A stretch of DNA of 64,000 bases, taken from the NCBI GenBank assembly GCA_964420995.1, contig CAYQUX010000001.1, forward strand, positions 186,001 to 250,000, given 5' to 3'. The translations under genes and the position numbers were made by a program. Shown piece after piece: positions 55,701 to 64,000 of this stretch (position 1 is its first letter; the number at the start of each line of letters is the position of its first letter). Under the pieces are notes generated by a model. The model was not told the origin of the DNA. It searched no databases and saw only the letters and a list, made by a program, of their open reading frames with translations. Source of the DNA: Leptolinea sp964420995 (GTDB lineage Bacteria; Chloroflexota; Anaerolineae; Anaerolineales; Anaerolineaceae).

Positions 55701-55855
55701 ATGGTAAATGGGTGCGCTGAAGGCACCCCGATATGCAATACTGGAGGGTGCCCGATACATTCCGAAAGCATCCGGGAGTTTTCAGCCCAAAAGAGCATTC
55801 CACCCGGGTCTGTACTTCGGCGGGGCGGCTGCCAATGGCCGTGCAAAATCAGCAT
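52703..55855 (-). CDS. SNF2-family DNA-dependent ATPase (bacterial RapA-like/HepA type)
   Basis: The 1050-residue protein has a long N-terminal part (1-560, including an SNF2_assoc-like region) and a SF2 motor from about 590: Walker A DDMGLGKT, LDEAQNIKN, LTGTPVENRLSELWS, LSLKAGGIGLNL and QATDRAYRIGQ. It should translocate on double-stranded DNA to remodel protein-DNA complexes. The start ATG at 55855 is preceded by AT-rich DNA. It is paired with a SWIM protein. No restriction or methylase gene accompanies it, so it is probably not a restriction system. Confidence 0.92.
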   Translation of the reverse strand: MLILHGHWQPPRRSTDPGGMLFWAENSRMLSECIGHPPVLHIGVPSAHPFTMSSRRLREEIAAGTPLWDAESQSAFLALPTVGSIPLPSSPFLLEDEINLQNGESGLEHWSVSGLWLPASKAFGVLINLPEDAPGSSFRLGTDLRYWRMVSNLVLETLALQKLIPSLEPADMMGQSFIARWRPVLDGENDEQRLRILAENMPSICRAEPLDAEAVIRHNYPSPRRVIDTFIECMCDGLMRTWTRSKAPRIMPGEDDPALTWIGSLFQEDAGVKASSAQLQALESGLRAWKRSLTAAGDSTSRVAFRLISPDAQPDNPAEKCWRLDYGLQARDDRSIQLAAEQIWENGISSKPEYTDRFRQPQEKLLTGLGYAARLFPPILPSLEVSKPDGVNLDAGEAYRFLREISPLMEEAGFSISPPEWWDRKGARLAVRLKLEPEKTDIQPRSTSGKMGLDQLVRFTWELSLGGERISREEFERLAALRSPLVQIRGQWVQLETTQLDAASKFWSRQQQTGSMNLVQAALYSLGGEEASEGLPVDEVVVDGWVREWLHQLEDQGRLIMLDQPSSLKGTLRPYQRLGYSWLTFFRNYGMGACLADDMGLGKTIQALSVLLKEKETNGSLPGPVLLICPTSVVTNWEREVRKFSPSLTTMVHQGAGRLRGAAFTKAVGQVDLVFSSYAVVRQDAETIQAIPWWSVILDEAQNIKNSGAKQTQVIRKLQASYRLALTGTPVENRLSELWSIMQFLNPGYLGSLESFRRYYALPIERFGDKEAAGRLKKLVSPFILRRLKSDPTVIQDLPDKIEVKDYVNLTREQADLYKSVVDDVMARIQATEGIERRGQILSLLTQLKQICNHPSQWEKKQADVIPIDESFSRSSGKILRLLELLDEIISEGDRVLIFTQYAEMGKILSSWLPKQLGVNVQFLYGGTPPEMRDQMVKRFQDDPHGPPIFILSLKAGGIGLNLTRANQVIHFDRWWNPAVEDQATDRAYRIGQSRNVQVHKLITVGTLEERIDDMIESKKGLADAIIASGDHWLTEMSTEELRDMVTLRG

Positions 55856-56385
55856 GGGTACTCAGACAAATACAACACGTTTTTTAACAGGCGATTTGAA
55901 TTCAAACTTTAAATAGTTTTTTCAGAAATTTAGTCATCCAGAGCTGTTTTATACTCTGGTTGAAAGCAAAGGTTATTAATTTAGCCCAATGTACTTTTAC
56001 TATTTATCAAGAATAGTGCATTAATTATACATGAATTGCCCGTTATGAACAGTCCCATCTTAAACATGTATTCTGTCAAAAAACGAAGAGAGTAAAAAAT
56101 ACATAAATTTTCATATATATCTGTGCACAAAAAGAACAGACAACCGACAACGATTTTAATATTTTTGTGTATTTTTCCAGAAATTTTGAGCCCTTTTTCC
56201 ACATCCACTGCAAGCCTGAATTTCTGTAAGAATCACCATGTTTTTTCCTATTTTTCCTCTGGAGGCTGGTATGGATTTTGCATTGTTACCTTTTTGTCGC
56301 CAGTCCCATTGTTGGTCGATGAGACGTGCTTTCGCCCGCGAGTATCATCCCGTAAATCGCATCTGACCAACACATCCGACTCCTT
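55856..56385. other. AT-rich intergenic region with a 31-codon ORF
   Basis: This region lies between divergent SNF2 and GGDEF-EAL genes. It is rich in A and T until about 56230 and is likely to hold promoters for both, though no consensus pair is clear. The only ORF worth noting is the short one at 56271-56366. Confidence 0.5.
56271..56366 (+). CDS. Possible 31-residue leader ORF
   Basis: ATG 56271 follows a strong CTGGAGGCTGGT ribosome site and opens 31 codons, with cysteine, arginine and histidine frequent. It ends 20 bases before the first possible start of the GGDEF-EAL gene. No family is recognised. It could be a leader peptide, a coupled small ORF, or chance. Confidence 0.35.
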   Translation: MDFALLPFCRQSHCWSMRRAFAREYHPVNRI

Positions 56386-58869
56386 ATGCCGACGCATTCC
56401 GGTTTCAAATCATTTTCCACTGACGCCATCCGAAAGAGATTCTTGGATTTCCATGAGGAGTTTGTGATAAAAAGAAATTCAGCTACACGGACATCGCCAG
56501 CAACCAGCATTTCAACATCAAAAGAAATGCAGGTTGTTGATATAACCCTATGGCAATCCATTATCGATCAATCAGTGGATGGAATCATTATTGTCGATGA
56601 TTCGCAGCAGATCATTTTTGCCAATCCTGCCGCCATTTCCATATATAAGCAATCTCCTGAAGAGATTATTGGTCAGTATTGCGGATTTTCACCCGCTCCA
56701 GATACCAGTGTTGTGTTCAATCCATTGCCCGCGCAGAACCTGACCAGGATGGTGGAAGCCCGCACTACGGAAATCGTTTGGGGTGAGATGAAAGCCCTTC
56801 TCGCCACATTGCGGCCAATTTTGGATTCCAAAAAAGAAAATGAAAATGACCTGGAATTTTTCTGCCGCCTTAATCCGGATGGTTCCATCATTGAGGTGGA
56901 TCCCTCTTTCGCCACCTACCTGTCTCGAGCCGGTTTTAATCCGCAAACACGGAAAATTTATGAACTATTCTCCGCCCAGGATTGGATACGTTTTGAGATC
57001 CAGATGCAGGAATTGCGGCGTGATAACTCGCGCGGCGTCGTTCAAACCATTTTGATCAGCCCTGACGATAAAGCGCTGAATGTCCAATGGATTCTAAAGG
57101 CGAAAATGGATGCACACGGCAAGGTACTGGAAGTTGAAGCCACCGGCCGTGAACAGTCACGACTAAACCAGCTCATTGAAAATCTTGATCTTTCCACATC
57201 AATCATCCAGAACGCGACTGAAGGGATATTGCTGACTGATCGGAAAGGCCGGGTCGTATCCATCAATCGCGCCTTTTCCACCATAACCGGTTACCGCCTC
57301 ACCGAAGTGATCGGAAAACCGATCAGTTTCTTCCGCTCATCGCACCACTCCAATGATTTCTATGACACCATCATCCATCAGGTGAAGACATATGGCATCT
57401 GGCAGGGTGAGATCAATAACATGCGTAAATCAGGGGAAATTTTCCCCGCGTGGGTATCCATTCAACCATCCAGAGACAGCGGCGGCCAGGTAACCAACTA
57501 TATTCTGTATCTACGCGATATTTCGGAAATCAAATTCATTGAAACCAATCTTCGCCAGATCGCCTTTCAAGATCCGCTTACCAATCTCCCCAATCGCAGC
57601 CAGTTCTTGAACCGGCTGGCTCACGCGCTTGAGCTGGCCAAACGGAATAATCAGCAGGTGGTGGTTTTATATCTTGATCTCGACCGTTTTAAAGTGATCA
57701 ATGATACATACGGACATGAAAAAGGCGATATCCTCTTAAAACAAGTCAGCGAACGGCTGATCTCCATTGCCCGCAAGAATGACACCATCGCCCGCATGGG
57801 GGGTGACGAGTTCACCGTGCTGCTTGAAGGCACCTCGGTTGACTCCATTATTGGGGCATCCACATTCGCTCAGAAAATATTGGGATTGTTCACCTACCCA
57901 TTCAGAATTGACAACCACGAATTCTACATAACCAGCAGTATTGGTATCAGTCTGTATCCCAATGACGGTGACGACGTTACCACATTGATGAAAAACTCGG
58001 ATATGGCCATGTACCAGGCGAAGGAACTTGGAAAGAATAATTTCCAATTCTACTCACAAGAATTGAACGAACGCGCCCACAAACAACTTGACATGGAAGC
58101 TTACCTGCGTCATGCCGTGGAACGCGAGGAGCTTACTCTGGATTATCAACCCATAGTCAGCGCCCAAACGGGTAACATCATATCAATTGAAGCCCTGCTG
58201 CGTTGGGATAATCCGGAATTGGGCAGGGTTTTCCCTGATGTCTTCATTCCTCTCGCGGAATCCACCGGGTTGATCATCCCCATCGGCGAATGGGTGTTGC
58301 AAATGGCCTGCAAAGAAATCAAGCGATTGCAGGATGCCGGCTGGCAGGATTTAACCGTGTCTGTTAATATTTCGGGCAGGCAATTGGAACGCAACACATT
58401 GGTGGAGACTGTAAAACTCGCCCTGGAAAAGGCGCAGGTCGAGCCGTCCAAGCTGGTATTGGAAATCACCGAATCGTTGTTGATGAAGAATATAAAAACA
58501 ACCCGTGGTATTCTTCAAGAATTGCGTACTCTGGGAGTTGGCATTTCCATCGATGATTTCGGTACGGGGTATTCCTCACTTAATTCGCTGGTCGTCTTGC
58601 CCATTGATACCCTTAAAATCGACAAATCCTTTATCCTGGAAGTGACATCAAATCCCCAGAATTTATCACTGGTTCAGGGCATCATCCTGATCGGCCACAA
58701 TTTGAATCTGAATGTTGTTGCAGAAGGCGTTGAAAGCCTGGAACAAGCCAGGTTGTTAAACGCCAATGGGTGCGACAAGCTGCAGGGATACCATTTCAGC
58801 ACGCCCATTCCCCTGGAGCGTCTGATGGAACGACTGAATGCCGATTCAGGCCACTTCGGTCAGATTTGA
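56386..58869 (+). CDS. PAS-GGDEF-EAL cyclic-di-GMP enzyme
   Basis: The protein has up to 827 residues. PAS units lie at about 55-150, 160-265 and 275-385. The GGDEF domain (about 390-555) has MGGDEF and an RKND inhibition site five residues before it, so it should make cyclic-di-GMP with feedback control. The EAL domain (about 565-815) has EALLRW, LEITESLL and DDFGTGYSSL and should degrade it. No membrane segment is seen. ATG 56386 lacks a ribosome site; GTG 56464 has GAGGAG three bases upstream and is a good alternative. Its end overlaps the next gene by ten bases. Confidence 0.93.
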   Translation: MPTHSGFKSFSTDAIRKRFLDFHEEFVIKRNSATRTSPATSISTSKEMQVVDITLWQSIIDQSVDGIIIVDDSQQIIFANPAAISIYKQSPEEIIGQYCGFSPAPDTSVVFNPLPAQNLTRMVEARTTEIVWGEMKALLATLRPILDSKKENENDLEFFCRLNPDGSIIEVDPSFATYLSRAGFNPQTRKIYELFSAQDWIRFEIQMQELRRDNSRGVVQTILISPDDKALNVQWILKAKMDAHGKVLEVEATGREQSRLNQLIENLDLSTSIIQNATEGILLTDRKGRVVSINRAFSTITGYRLTEVIGKPISFFRSSHHSNDFYDTIIHQVKTYGIWQGEINNMRKSGEIFPAWVSIQPSRDSGGQVTNYILYLRDISEIKFIETNLRQIAFQDPLTNLPNRSQFLNRLAHALELAKRNNQQVVVLYLDLDRFKVINDTYGHEKGDILLKQVSERLISIARKNDTIARMGGDEFTVLLEGTSVDSIIGASTFAQKILGLFTYPFRIDNHEFYITSSIGISLYPNDGDDVTTLMKNSDMAMYQAKELGKNNFQFYSQELNERAHKQLDMEAYLRHAVEREELTLDYQPIVSAQTGNIISIEALLRWDNPELGRVFPDVFIPLAESTGLIIPIGEWVLQMACKEIKRLQDAGWQDLTVSVNISGRQLERNTLVETVKLALEKAQVEPSKLVLEITESLLMKNIKTTRGILQELRTLGVGISIDDFGTGYSSLNSLVVLPIDTLKIDKSFILEVTSNPQNLSLVQGIILIGHNLNLNVVAEGVESLEQARLLNANGCDKLQGYHFSTPIPLERLMERLNADSGHFGQI

Positions 58870-60077
58870 ATTCGTTGGCTGGCTTCTGACGCCCAGGCAA
58901 TGGATGCCAGGTAGGAATCCCGCAAAACAATGGGGGAGATGTCCATCTGGTCAACTTCGTTCCATTCGCCATTTTCATAGGCGATAACACATGCCAGGGT
59001 GTTTCCAATCGGGCCCTTATGATCAAGCAGGGCCGCGTTGATATCATCGGTTAGTGGAAGGCTTTCCAGCACTTCCTGCATGGGCAAATCCATGATGGCA
59101 TCAAGGATGGATAACAGACCCACCGTGAAATAGCGATCTTCCTGTTTATAACCCTGCGCCATCGCCAGAAGTTCACACATCTTTCCACGGATCATCGCCG
59201 TGGTCATCAACGTAGTTGAACGGTCATTCACTTCTGACATGGCCAGAATTGTCAGCCAGGCGCGGATCTGTTTGAGGCCGAGAATGACAAGAGCATGGCG
59301 GATGGATTCAACCTTGGTGTCCAGCGCGTAATACGCGGAATTTACCATGCGAAGCAGGCGGTAACTTAATGAAACATCCTGGCGGATCAATTCTTCAAGC
59401 TCACGCATATCCACATCAGGATCATACAAACAGGTTAAGAGCTTCAACAGAGAGAAGCGGCGGGCTGGCAAACGCCTTCCATGGATGATTTTTGGTTTGG
59501 AAAGGAAATTACCCTGATAGAAATCGAAACCCAGCTCCTTACAGGTATCGTACTCTTCCTGAGTCTGAACGTGATCTGCCGATAATCGGCAGGGGAACCG
59601 GTGAAATTCAAGCACGCGGTCGCGAAGCGATGACAGGGGAAACTGGTGGATATTTAACTTGAGAATATTGATGCTTCGGGTATTTGTTTCCGTCAGATCA
59701 ATTTCCGGGTGGTCTTCGAGGGCAAACCAGTAGCCCTGGCTTCGTAACGCGTCAATCGAGACCAGAACCTCATCGTCAAGGTCCACCCAGGCAGGAATGC
59801 ACATGACAATTTGTTCCTTGGGAAATGGCAACGGAATTTTGCCTGTAAGATAGGAACGATCCACCTGGACAAAGGCAAGCTTGTCCTCAATGATTCGTTC
59901 TATACCAATTTCAATGAAGGTATTAAAAAGCACCTGTGAAAACGCTTTATCGCCTTCCCGGTGAAGCGCCTGAGTATTTTCTTTGGCGCGATACAGCAAT
60001 TCATATCCAAAGATTTCCATGGAAGGTGTGTATATGGGTTGACGGCCCACATAGATATCAATCATATTCTTCTCCAT
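58860..60077 (-). CDS. EAL-HDOD regulatory protein
   Basis: The 405-residue protein has an N-terminal EAL-like domain (about 5-200) and an HDOD domain (about 205-390). The EAL motif reads YELLYR instead of EALxR, and other catalytic acids of active EAL enzymes are not evident, so it is likely a non-catalytic c-di-GMP or protein binder, as in YuxH/CdgJ proteins. The two cyclic-di-GMP genes converge with a 10-base overlap. A C39 peptidase gene lies upstream on the same strand beyond a short spacer. Confidence 0.9.
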   Translation of the reverse strand: MEKNMIDIYVGRQPIYTPSMEIFGYELLYRAKENTQALHREGDKAFSQVLFNTFIEIGIERIIEDKLAFVQVDRSYLTGKIPLPFPKEQIVMCIPAWVDLDDEVLVSIDALRSQGYWFALEDHPEIDLTETNTRSINILKLNIHQFPLSSLRDRVLEFHRFPCRLSADHVQTQEEYDTCKELGFDFYQGNFLSKPKIIHGRRLPARRFSLLKLLTCLYDPDVDMRELEELIRQDVSLSYRLLRMVNSAYYALDTKVESIRHALVILGLKQIRAWLTILAMSEVNDRSTTLMTTAMIRGKMCELLAMAQGYKQEDRYFTVGLLSILDAIMDLPMQEVLESLPLTDDINAALLDHKGPIGNTLACVIAYENGEWNEVDQMDISPIVLRDSYLASIAWASEASQRIQI

Positions 60078-60080
60078 CCG

Positions 60081-60941
60081 CTAATTCCCGGCAATTAGTG
60101 CCATATTGCCCAGTACCTTCCATGAATTTAGAAACACTTTGGTGGGGGTATCAAAATACTTTTCGTTGTTTAAATACCGGATATGAGTCTCATTATAGCC
60201 AGTCACAATAACCACGTGCTCATACGCCGCGACGATCACTTTTTTCCCATCTTTTGCGGTGTACTCATAAGGGACTCCGCCAACCATATTGCCGATCACC
60301 CATACGATCACCGGCCTATCGGCCGCGATCTGTTGTTTTAACTGTGTCAGGGAGAAATCCTTTACCGCCGTGGCTGGCATCCCATAGTCTTGCAACAAAC
60401 GTGCCACGGGACCGGCATGGACACCATAGGCATATGGCGGCGCCTGTCCCCACTTGCTGTTCACACTACCGACAAATCCAACCTCCGGGTTATCAGACAG
60501 GGGGAGTTTGTTTTGAAACTCGAATTCATTGATATTTACGCCAAAAAACCACGCCCAATCGTGGGTAGCGGCAGCTTCGCAGCCAAGTTTGAAATATTGT
60601 TTGTGACCGGTGACGCCCTTGATGTAGTGCGAGATGGGCAGGCCGTTCTCATCCAACGGAACGGCCGTTCCCGCGGTTGGAACCACCAGAGCATCCACAT
60701 TCATCTCCAGCGATTCCGATGTCGGCAGAGGTGGGACAGTATTCTCCAGCATGGCCGTGGGTGAGGGAGTCTCACTTGGCAGGGGTATGGTGGGTGTTGC
60801 CGATGGTTCCGGTGTTTGAGTTGGTGTGTCTGTCGGAGTGACAAAAAAATCCGCCGCCACGACAGAGTTGGATGAACATCCGCCCAATATCATGGCAGCG
60901 AAAAGGTGTATGCATATAACAGGAAGAATTTTGTTTTTCAC
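60081..60941 (-). CDS. C39-type cysteine peptidase lipoprotein
   Basis: The 286-residue protein has a lipoprotein signal with lipobox MILGGC (Cys22), then a Thr/Pro/Ser linker (about 35-75), typical of surface proteins in these bacteria. A peptidase domain (about 105-286) follows, with KLGCEAAA (catalytic Cys121) and YEHVVIVTGY (His242). It resembles C39_2 proteases. The substrate is unknown. The gene starts 67 bases after acnA on the same strand and may be read from its transcript. Confidence 0.85.
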   Translation of the reverse strand: MKNKILPVICIHLFAAMILGGCSSNSVVAADFFVTPTDTPTQTPEPSATPTIPLPSETPSPTAMLENTVPPLPTSESLEMNVDALVVPTAGTAVPLDENGLPISHYIKGVTGHKQYFKLGCEAAATHDWAWFFGVNINEFEFQNKLPLSDNPEVGFVGSVNSKWGQAPPYAYGVHAGPVARLLQDYGMPATAVKDFSLTQLKQQIAADRPVIVWVIGNMVGGVPYEYTAKDGKKVIVAAYEHVVIVTGYNETHIRYLNNEKYFDTPTKVFLNSWKVLGNMALIAGN

Positions 60942-61008
60942 AGATAAAAATTCGTGGATGGACGTTAATTTCTCCTATTTTATCATCTAAGATATTTAAC
61001 CGGTTCGA

Positions 61009-63717
61009 TTATGGTTTGAAATTCACAATGGTTAAAAGAACCGCAGGGAGCAACCCGCCTTTATGGAAATATTGGACCTCCAGTGGTGTATCCAGTCGGC
61101 AGACTGTGTTAAATATCACTTTTTGTCCGTCTTCACGCCGGGCGGTCACTATTACCCGGCAACCGGGGGAAACCACATTCTTTTCGAACGCAAAATCGAA
61201 GGATTCATAACCGGTTAGCCCGAGAGAAGAGGCATTCTCACCTGCCTGGAATTGCAGGGGGAGAATTCCCATACCAGCGAGATTCGAACGGTGGATGCGC
61301 TCAAATGATTCGGCGACCACCACATTGATTCCCAACAGCATTGGACCCTTGGCCGCCCAATCACGGCTTGACCCGGTTCCGTATTCCTTTCCTGCCATAA
61401 TTACCAGGGGAGTGCGCGCTTCCTCAAAATGCCTGGCGGCATCAAAAATCGTCATCAACTCACCATTGGGTTGAATAGTGGTATACCCGCCTTCCCTGCC
61501 ATTGGCCATCAGATTGCGAAGCCGGACATTCGCGAACGTTCCCCTGACCATCACTCGGTCGTTACCCCGCCGGGAACCGTAGGAGTTAAAGTCGACCGGT
61601 GACACATTGAGGCTTTTCAGATATTCGGCGGCAGGTGAATCAGCCGCGATATTCCCGGCCGGTGAAATGTGATCCGTGGTTACCGAGTCGCCAAACATGG
61701 CCAGAACCCGGGCATTCAGGATGGATTGATCATCCGGTTTTCCGTCCCTGGTCAGGTTAAAATAGGGCGGTTCCTGGATGTAGGTAGAGGTACCATCCCA
61801 TTGATAATTAGCGCCTGAACGGGAACCCAACGATTTCCAGGCGTCATCGCCAGAAAACACATCCACATATGCTGAAGTAAAAAGCTCCGGTGTTACCGTC
61901 TTCGCAATGGTTGAGTTTATTTCGGCCTGATCAGGCCAGATATCCCTCAGGTATACAGGTTTCCCATCTTCGCCGACACCCAAAGGTTCCGATTCAAAAT
62001 CAATATCCATCCGCCCGGCCAGCGCGAACGCCACTACCAGCGGAGGGGAAGCCAGATAATTCGCGAGGGTATGGGGAGAAACCCGACCCTCAAAATTGCG
62101 GTTTCCTGAAAGAACCGCTGCCGCGACAAGTTCACCCTGTTTTATGGCTTTCACAACATCATCGGATAATGGTCCGGAGTTGCCAATACAGGTTGCGCAG
62201 CCGAATCCGGCCACCTGGAAGCCCAGCGCGTCCAAATATGGCTGCAAACCCGATGAAACCAGGTATTCGGCCACAACCCTTGAACCAGGAGCCAGACTGG
62301 TTTTTATGGCAGGCGAAACACTCAAACCTGCATTGACGGCATTCCTGGCGAGCAAACCGGCTGCCAGCATCACTGATGGGTTGGATGTGTTGGTACAGGA
62401 TGTGATAGCCGCCAGAACAACGGACCCATGGCGCAGTGTTGTTTGAGAACCGTCCGGCAATTCGACTTTTACGCTGCTGGCAAGTTTCTCAGACGCCAGT
62501 TGATAGCCGCGCTCGGCACGTGATTGGGTAAGGGCAGCCTGAAAATCAGTTTTGATACGGCTCAGTCCAACCCGGTCCTGCGGACGTTTCGGTCCGGCAA
62601 TGGATGGTTCCACTTCTGACAGGTCAAATTCAATGATGGATGTATACTCCGGATCTCCGACTCCCGGTACCCGCAGGAATCCCTGCGCCTTGAAATAGGC
62701 TTCGGTCAGATCAACCTGATCTGCCGGCCTGCCTGTCATCCGTAAATAATCCAGCGTAGACTGGTCCACCGGGAAATAGGAGACAGTGGCGCCGTTTTCG
62801 GGGGTCATATTGGCTATCATGGCGCGATCAGCCAGACTGAGGTTATACAACCCGGGGCCGTAGTATTCAAGGAAACGATTAACCACACCCGTTTTCCGCA
62901 GTAATTGAGTCAGGTGAAGCACCAGATCTGTCGGCAGAACACCATCGCGCAGCTGGCCGGTCAGGTGAATGCCGATCACATCCGGCGTGAGCAGTTCGAC
63001 CGGCTGGTCAAGCATGGCAGCGATGGCTTCAATTCCGCCTACTCCCCAACCCAGAACGCCCAGGCCGTTGATCATTGGAGTATGCGAATCCGTTCCAAGC
63101 ACCGAATCGGGGTAGACAAGCGGGATGGTATCAGATGAGGTTTGAACCACAGGAGAGAGTCGTTCCAGGTTCACCTGGTGGATGATCCCCCGCGAGGGTG
63201 GAACAATACGCAAATTCTGGAAAGCCTGCTGCGCCCAGCGCAGAAAAGCATAGCGTTCATGATTGCGCTCAAATTCGATCTTTGTGTTCTTGATCATCGC
63301 GTCAGATGAGCCGGCAAAATCCATCTGAATGGAATGATCAATAACCAGGTCTACCGGAATGGCTGGATTGATGCGGGAGGGATCAACTCCCCGGCGTTCT
63401 GCCTCGGTTCGCATGGCAGCCAGGTCAACCAGTACCGGCACACCGGTAAAATCCTGAAGAATCACCCGGGCCGGAAAGAAAGCCAGAGGAGCGCGGTCTT
63501 CCTCGCGGGGTTTCCAGCGGGACAGACGGGCAACATCATCCGATGTTATTGACAAACCATCACATTTCCGGATGGCCGCTTCAAGCAATATTCGGATGCT
63601 GTAAGGCAGTCGTGAAGCGTCTACATCATATGACCGGGTAATCTGAGGGATTGAGTAATAATGGAACGTCCGGTTATTAACCTGTAATTCTTTTACCTCG
63701 TAAGAATTCTGTTTCAT
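61009..63717 (-). CDS. acnA: Aconitate hydratase
   Basis: The 902-residue enzyme is of the AcnA/IRP1 form. The [4Fe-4S] ligands are C441 (ITSCTNTSNP) and C507 and C510 (GFGCATCIGNSG). The C-terminal swivel domain has GSRRGNDRVMVRG and GKEYGTGSSRDWAAKG. It turns citrate into isocitrate. The ATG follows icd by nine bases, and its AGGA site overlaps the icd stop, so the two TCA steps are made together. Confidence 0.97.
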   Translation of the reverse strand: MKQNSYEVKELQVNNRTFHYYSIPQITRSYDVDASRLPYSIRILLEAAIRKCDGLSITSDDVARLSRWKPREEDRAPLAFFPARVILQDFTGVPVLVDLAAMRTEAERRGVDPSRINPAIPVDLVIDHSIQMDFAGSSDAMIKNTKIEFERNHERYAFLRWAQQAFQNLRIVPPSRGIIHQVNLERLSPVVQTSSDTIPLVYPDSVLGTDSHTPMINGLGVLGWGVGGIEAIAAMLDQPVELLTPDVIGIHLTGQLRDGVLPTDLVLHLTQLLRKTGVVNRFLEYYGPGLYNLSLADRAMIANMTPENGATVSYFPVDQSTLDYLRMTGRPADQVDLTEAYFKAQGFLRVPGVGDPEYTSIIEFDLSEVEPSIAGPKRPQDRVGLSRIKTDFQAALTQSRAERGYQLASEKLASSVKVELPDGSQTTLRHGSVVLAAITSCTNTSNPSVMLAAGLLARNAVNAGLSVSPAIKTSLAPGSRVVAEYLVSSGLQPYLDALGFQVAGFGCATCIGNSGPLSDDVVKAIKQGELVAAAVLSGNRNFEGRVSPHTLANYLASPPLVVAFALAGRMDIDFESEPLGVGEDGKPVYLRDIWPDQAEINSTIAKTVTPELFTSAYVDVFSGDDAWKSLGSRSGANYQWDGTSTYIQEPPYFNLTRDGKPDDQSILNARVLAMFGDSVTTDHISPAGNIAADSPAAEYLKSLNVSPVDFNSYGSRRGNDRVMVRGTFANVRLRNLMANGREGGYTTIQPNGELMTIFDAARHFEEARTPLVIMAGKEYGTGSSRDWAAKGPMLLGINVVVAESFERIHRSNLAGMGILPLQFQAGENASSLGLTGYESFDFAFEKNVVSPGCRVIVTARREDGQKVIFNTVCRLDTPLEVQYFHKGGLLPAVLLTIVNFKP

Positions 63718-63726
63718 TTTGTGTTC

Positions 63727-64000
63727 CTATTTCATAAATTGGATCATCGTCTCGCCAAAACCATCCGTCGACACCAGCGTGGCATCGGGGATAAGGCGGT
63801 GAATATCGAAGGTGACGCGGCGCGCGGCCAGCGCGCCTTCCAATCCGCGAATAACGAGGTCAGCCGCTTCCGTCCACCCCAGATACCGGAGCATCATCTC
63901 GCCGGAAAGGATCAGGGATGAAGGATTGGCTTTGTTCTGGTTGGCAAAGAGTGGCGCGGTGCCATGGGTGGCTTCAAAAACAGCCGCTCCGGTCGAGTCG
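63727..64000 (-). CDS. icd: Isocitrate dehydrogenase (NADP type), C-terminal part only
   Basis: Ninety residues up to the TAG at 63727 are in the window; the gene continues past the right edge. The fragment has VFEATHGTAPLFA, NPSSLILSGEMMLRYLGW and TEAADLVIRG, which match the C-terminus of Icd rather than isopropylmalate dehydrogenase. It is upstream of acnA and surely co-transcribed. Coenzyme preference (NADP or NAD) cannot be judged from this part. Confidence 0.9.
   Translation of the reverse strand, partial: DSTGAAVFEATHGTAPLFANQNKANPSSLILSGEMMLRYLGWTEAADLVIRGLEGALAARRVTFDIHRLIPDATLVSTDGFGETMIQFMK

Noticed and set aside
51488..55855. DISARM or other defence island
   Set aside because: DISARM needs a methylase plus drmA/B/C-type partners, and none is found; only a SNF2/SWIM pair is present.

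Overview
The window looks like chromosomal DNA of a Chloroflexota bacterium, most likely of the Anaerolineae type. This is inferred from gene content, not from a marker gene. The supporting features are a mid-GC genome, an MshA-like glycosyltransferase, an AI-2E/FHA cluster, abundant GAF, PAS and HD-GYP signalling proteins, and Pro/Thr-rich exported linkers. UbiE/MenG, aconitase, isocitrate dehydrogenase and a NuoE/NuoF-like protein point to quinone and TCA metabolism. There is no prophage, transposase, plasmid gene or CRISPR array. A run of 100 N marks an assembly gap inside a repeat array. || Layout. 1-4.9 kb: the end of a GAF/PAS histidine kinase, tRNA-Thr, a glycosyltransferase and DNA polymerase IV. 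4.9-6.0 kb: a gene-poor stretch with one doubtful ORF and a structured-looking leader. 6.0-10.5 kb: a divergent NuoEF fusion, a bidirectional terminator, two small proteins, an AI-2E family membrane protein and an FHA protein. 10.6-16.2 kb: a complete branched-chain amino acid ABC operon (livK-H-M-G-F, minus strand) with a consensus promoter and a leader of about 240 nt. 16.3-23.6 kb: a small membrane protein with a perfect sigma-70 promoter, an Ada-type methyltransferase, and a partner-switching operon (STAS, RsbW-like kinase, multi-GAF PP2C phosphatase), then a HAD phosphatase and a DivIC-like protein. || 23.7-35.8 kb: tRNA-Leu, UbiE, a Cache/PAS/HD-GYP sensor, RarD, PPK2, a nested repeat array with the gap, VanZ, an MFS exporter, a P-type ATPase, and a tRNA-Lys gene followed by tandem copies of its 3' half. 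35.8-46.4 kb: TrpS, Dtd, a PyrD/PyrK-like pair, an SPFH protein, RarA, a histidine phosphatase, a class A beta-lactamase-like protein, a second HD-GYP sensor and Gmd. 46.5-55.9 kb: a MacA/MacB-like efflux operon and a SWIM/SNF2 pair. 56-64 kb: a GGDEF-EAL protein, an EAL-HDOD protein, a C39-type peptidase lipoprotein, and an icd-acnA operon cut by the window edge. || Four proteins carry cyclic-di-GMP domains: two HD-GYP, one GGDEF-EAL and one EAL-HDOD. Together with the histidine kinase and the partner-switching operon they make signalling the dominant theme. The least explained items are the NuoEF fusion that has lost one cluster-ligand cysteine, the PyrD/PyrK-like pair without recognisable FAD/NAD motifs, the tRNA-Lys 3'-half/terminator tandem array, and the nested repeat array around the gap.
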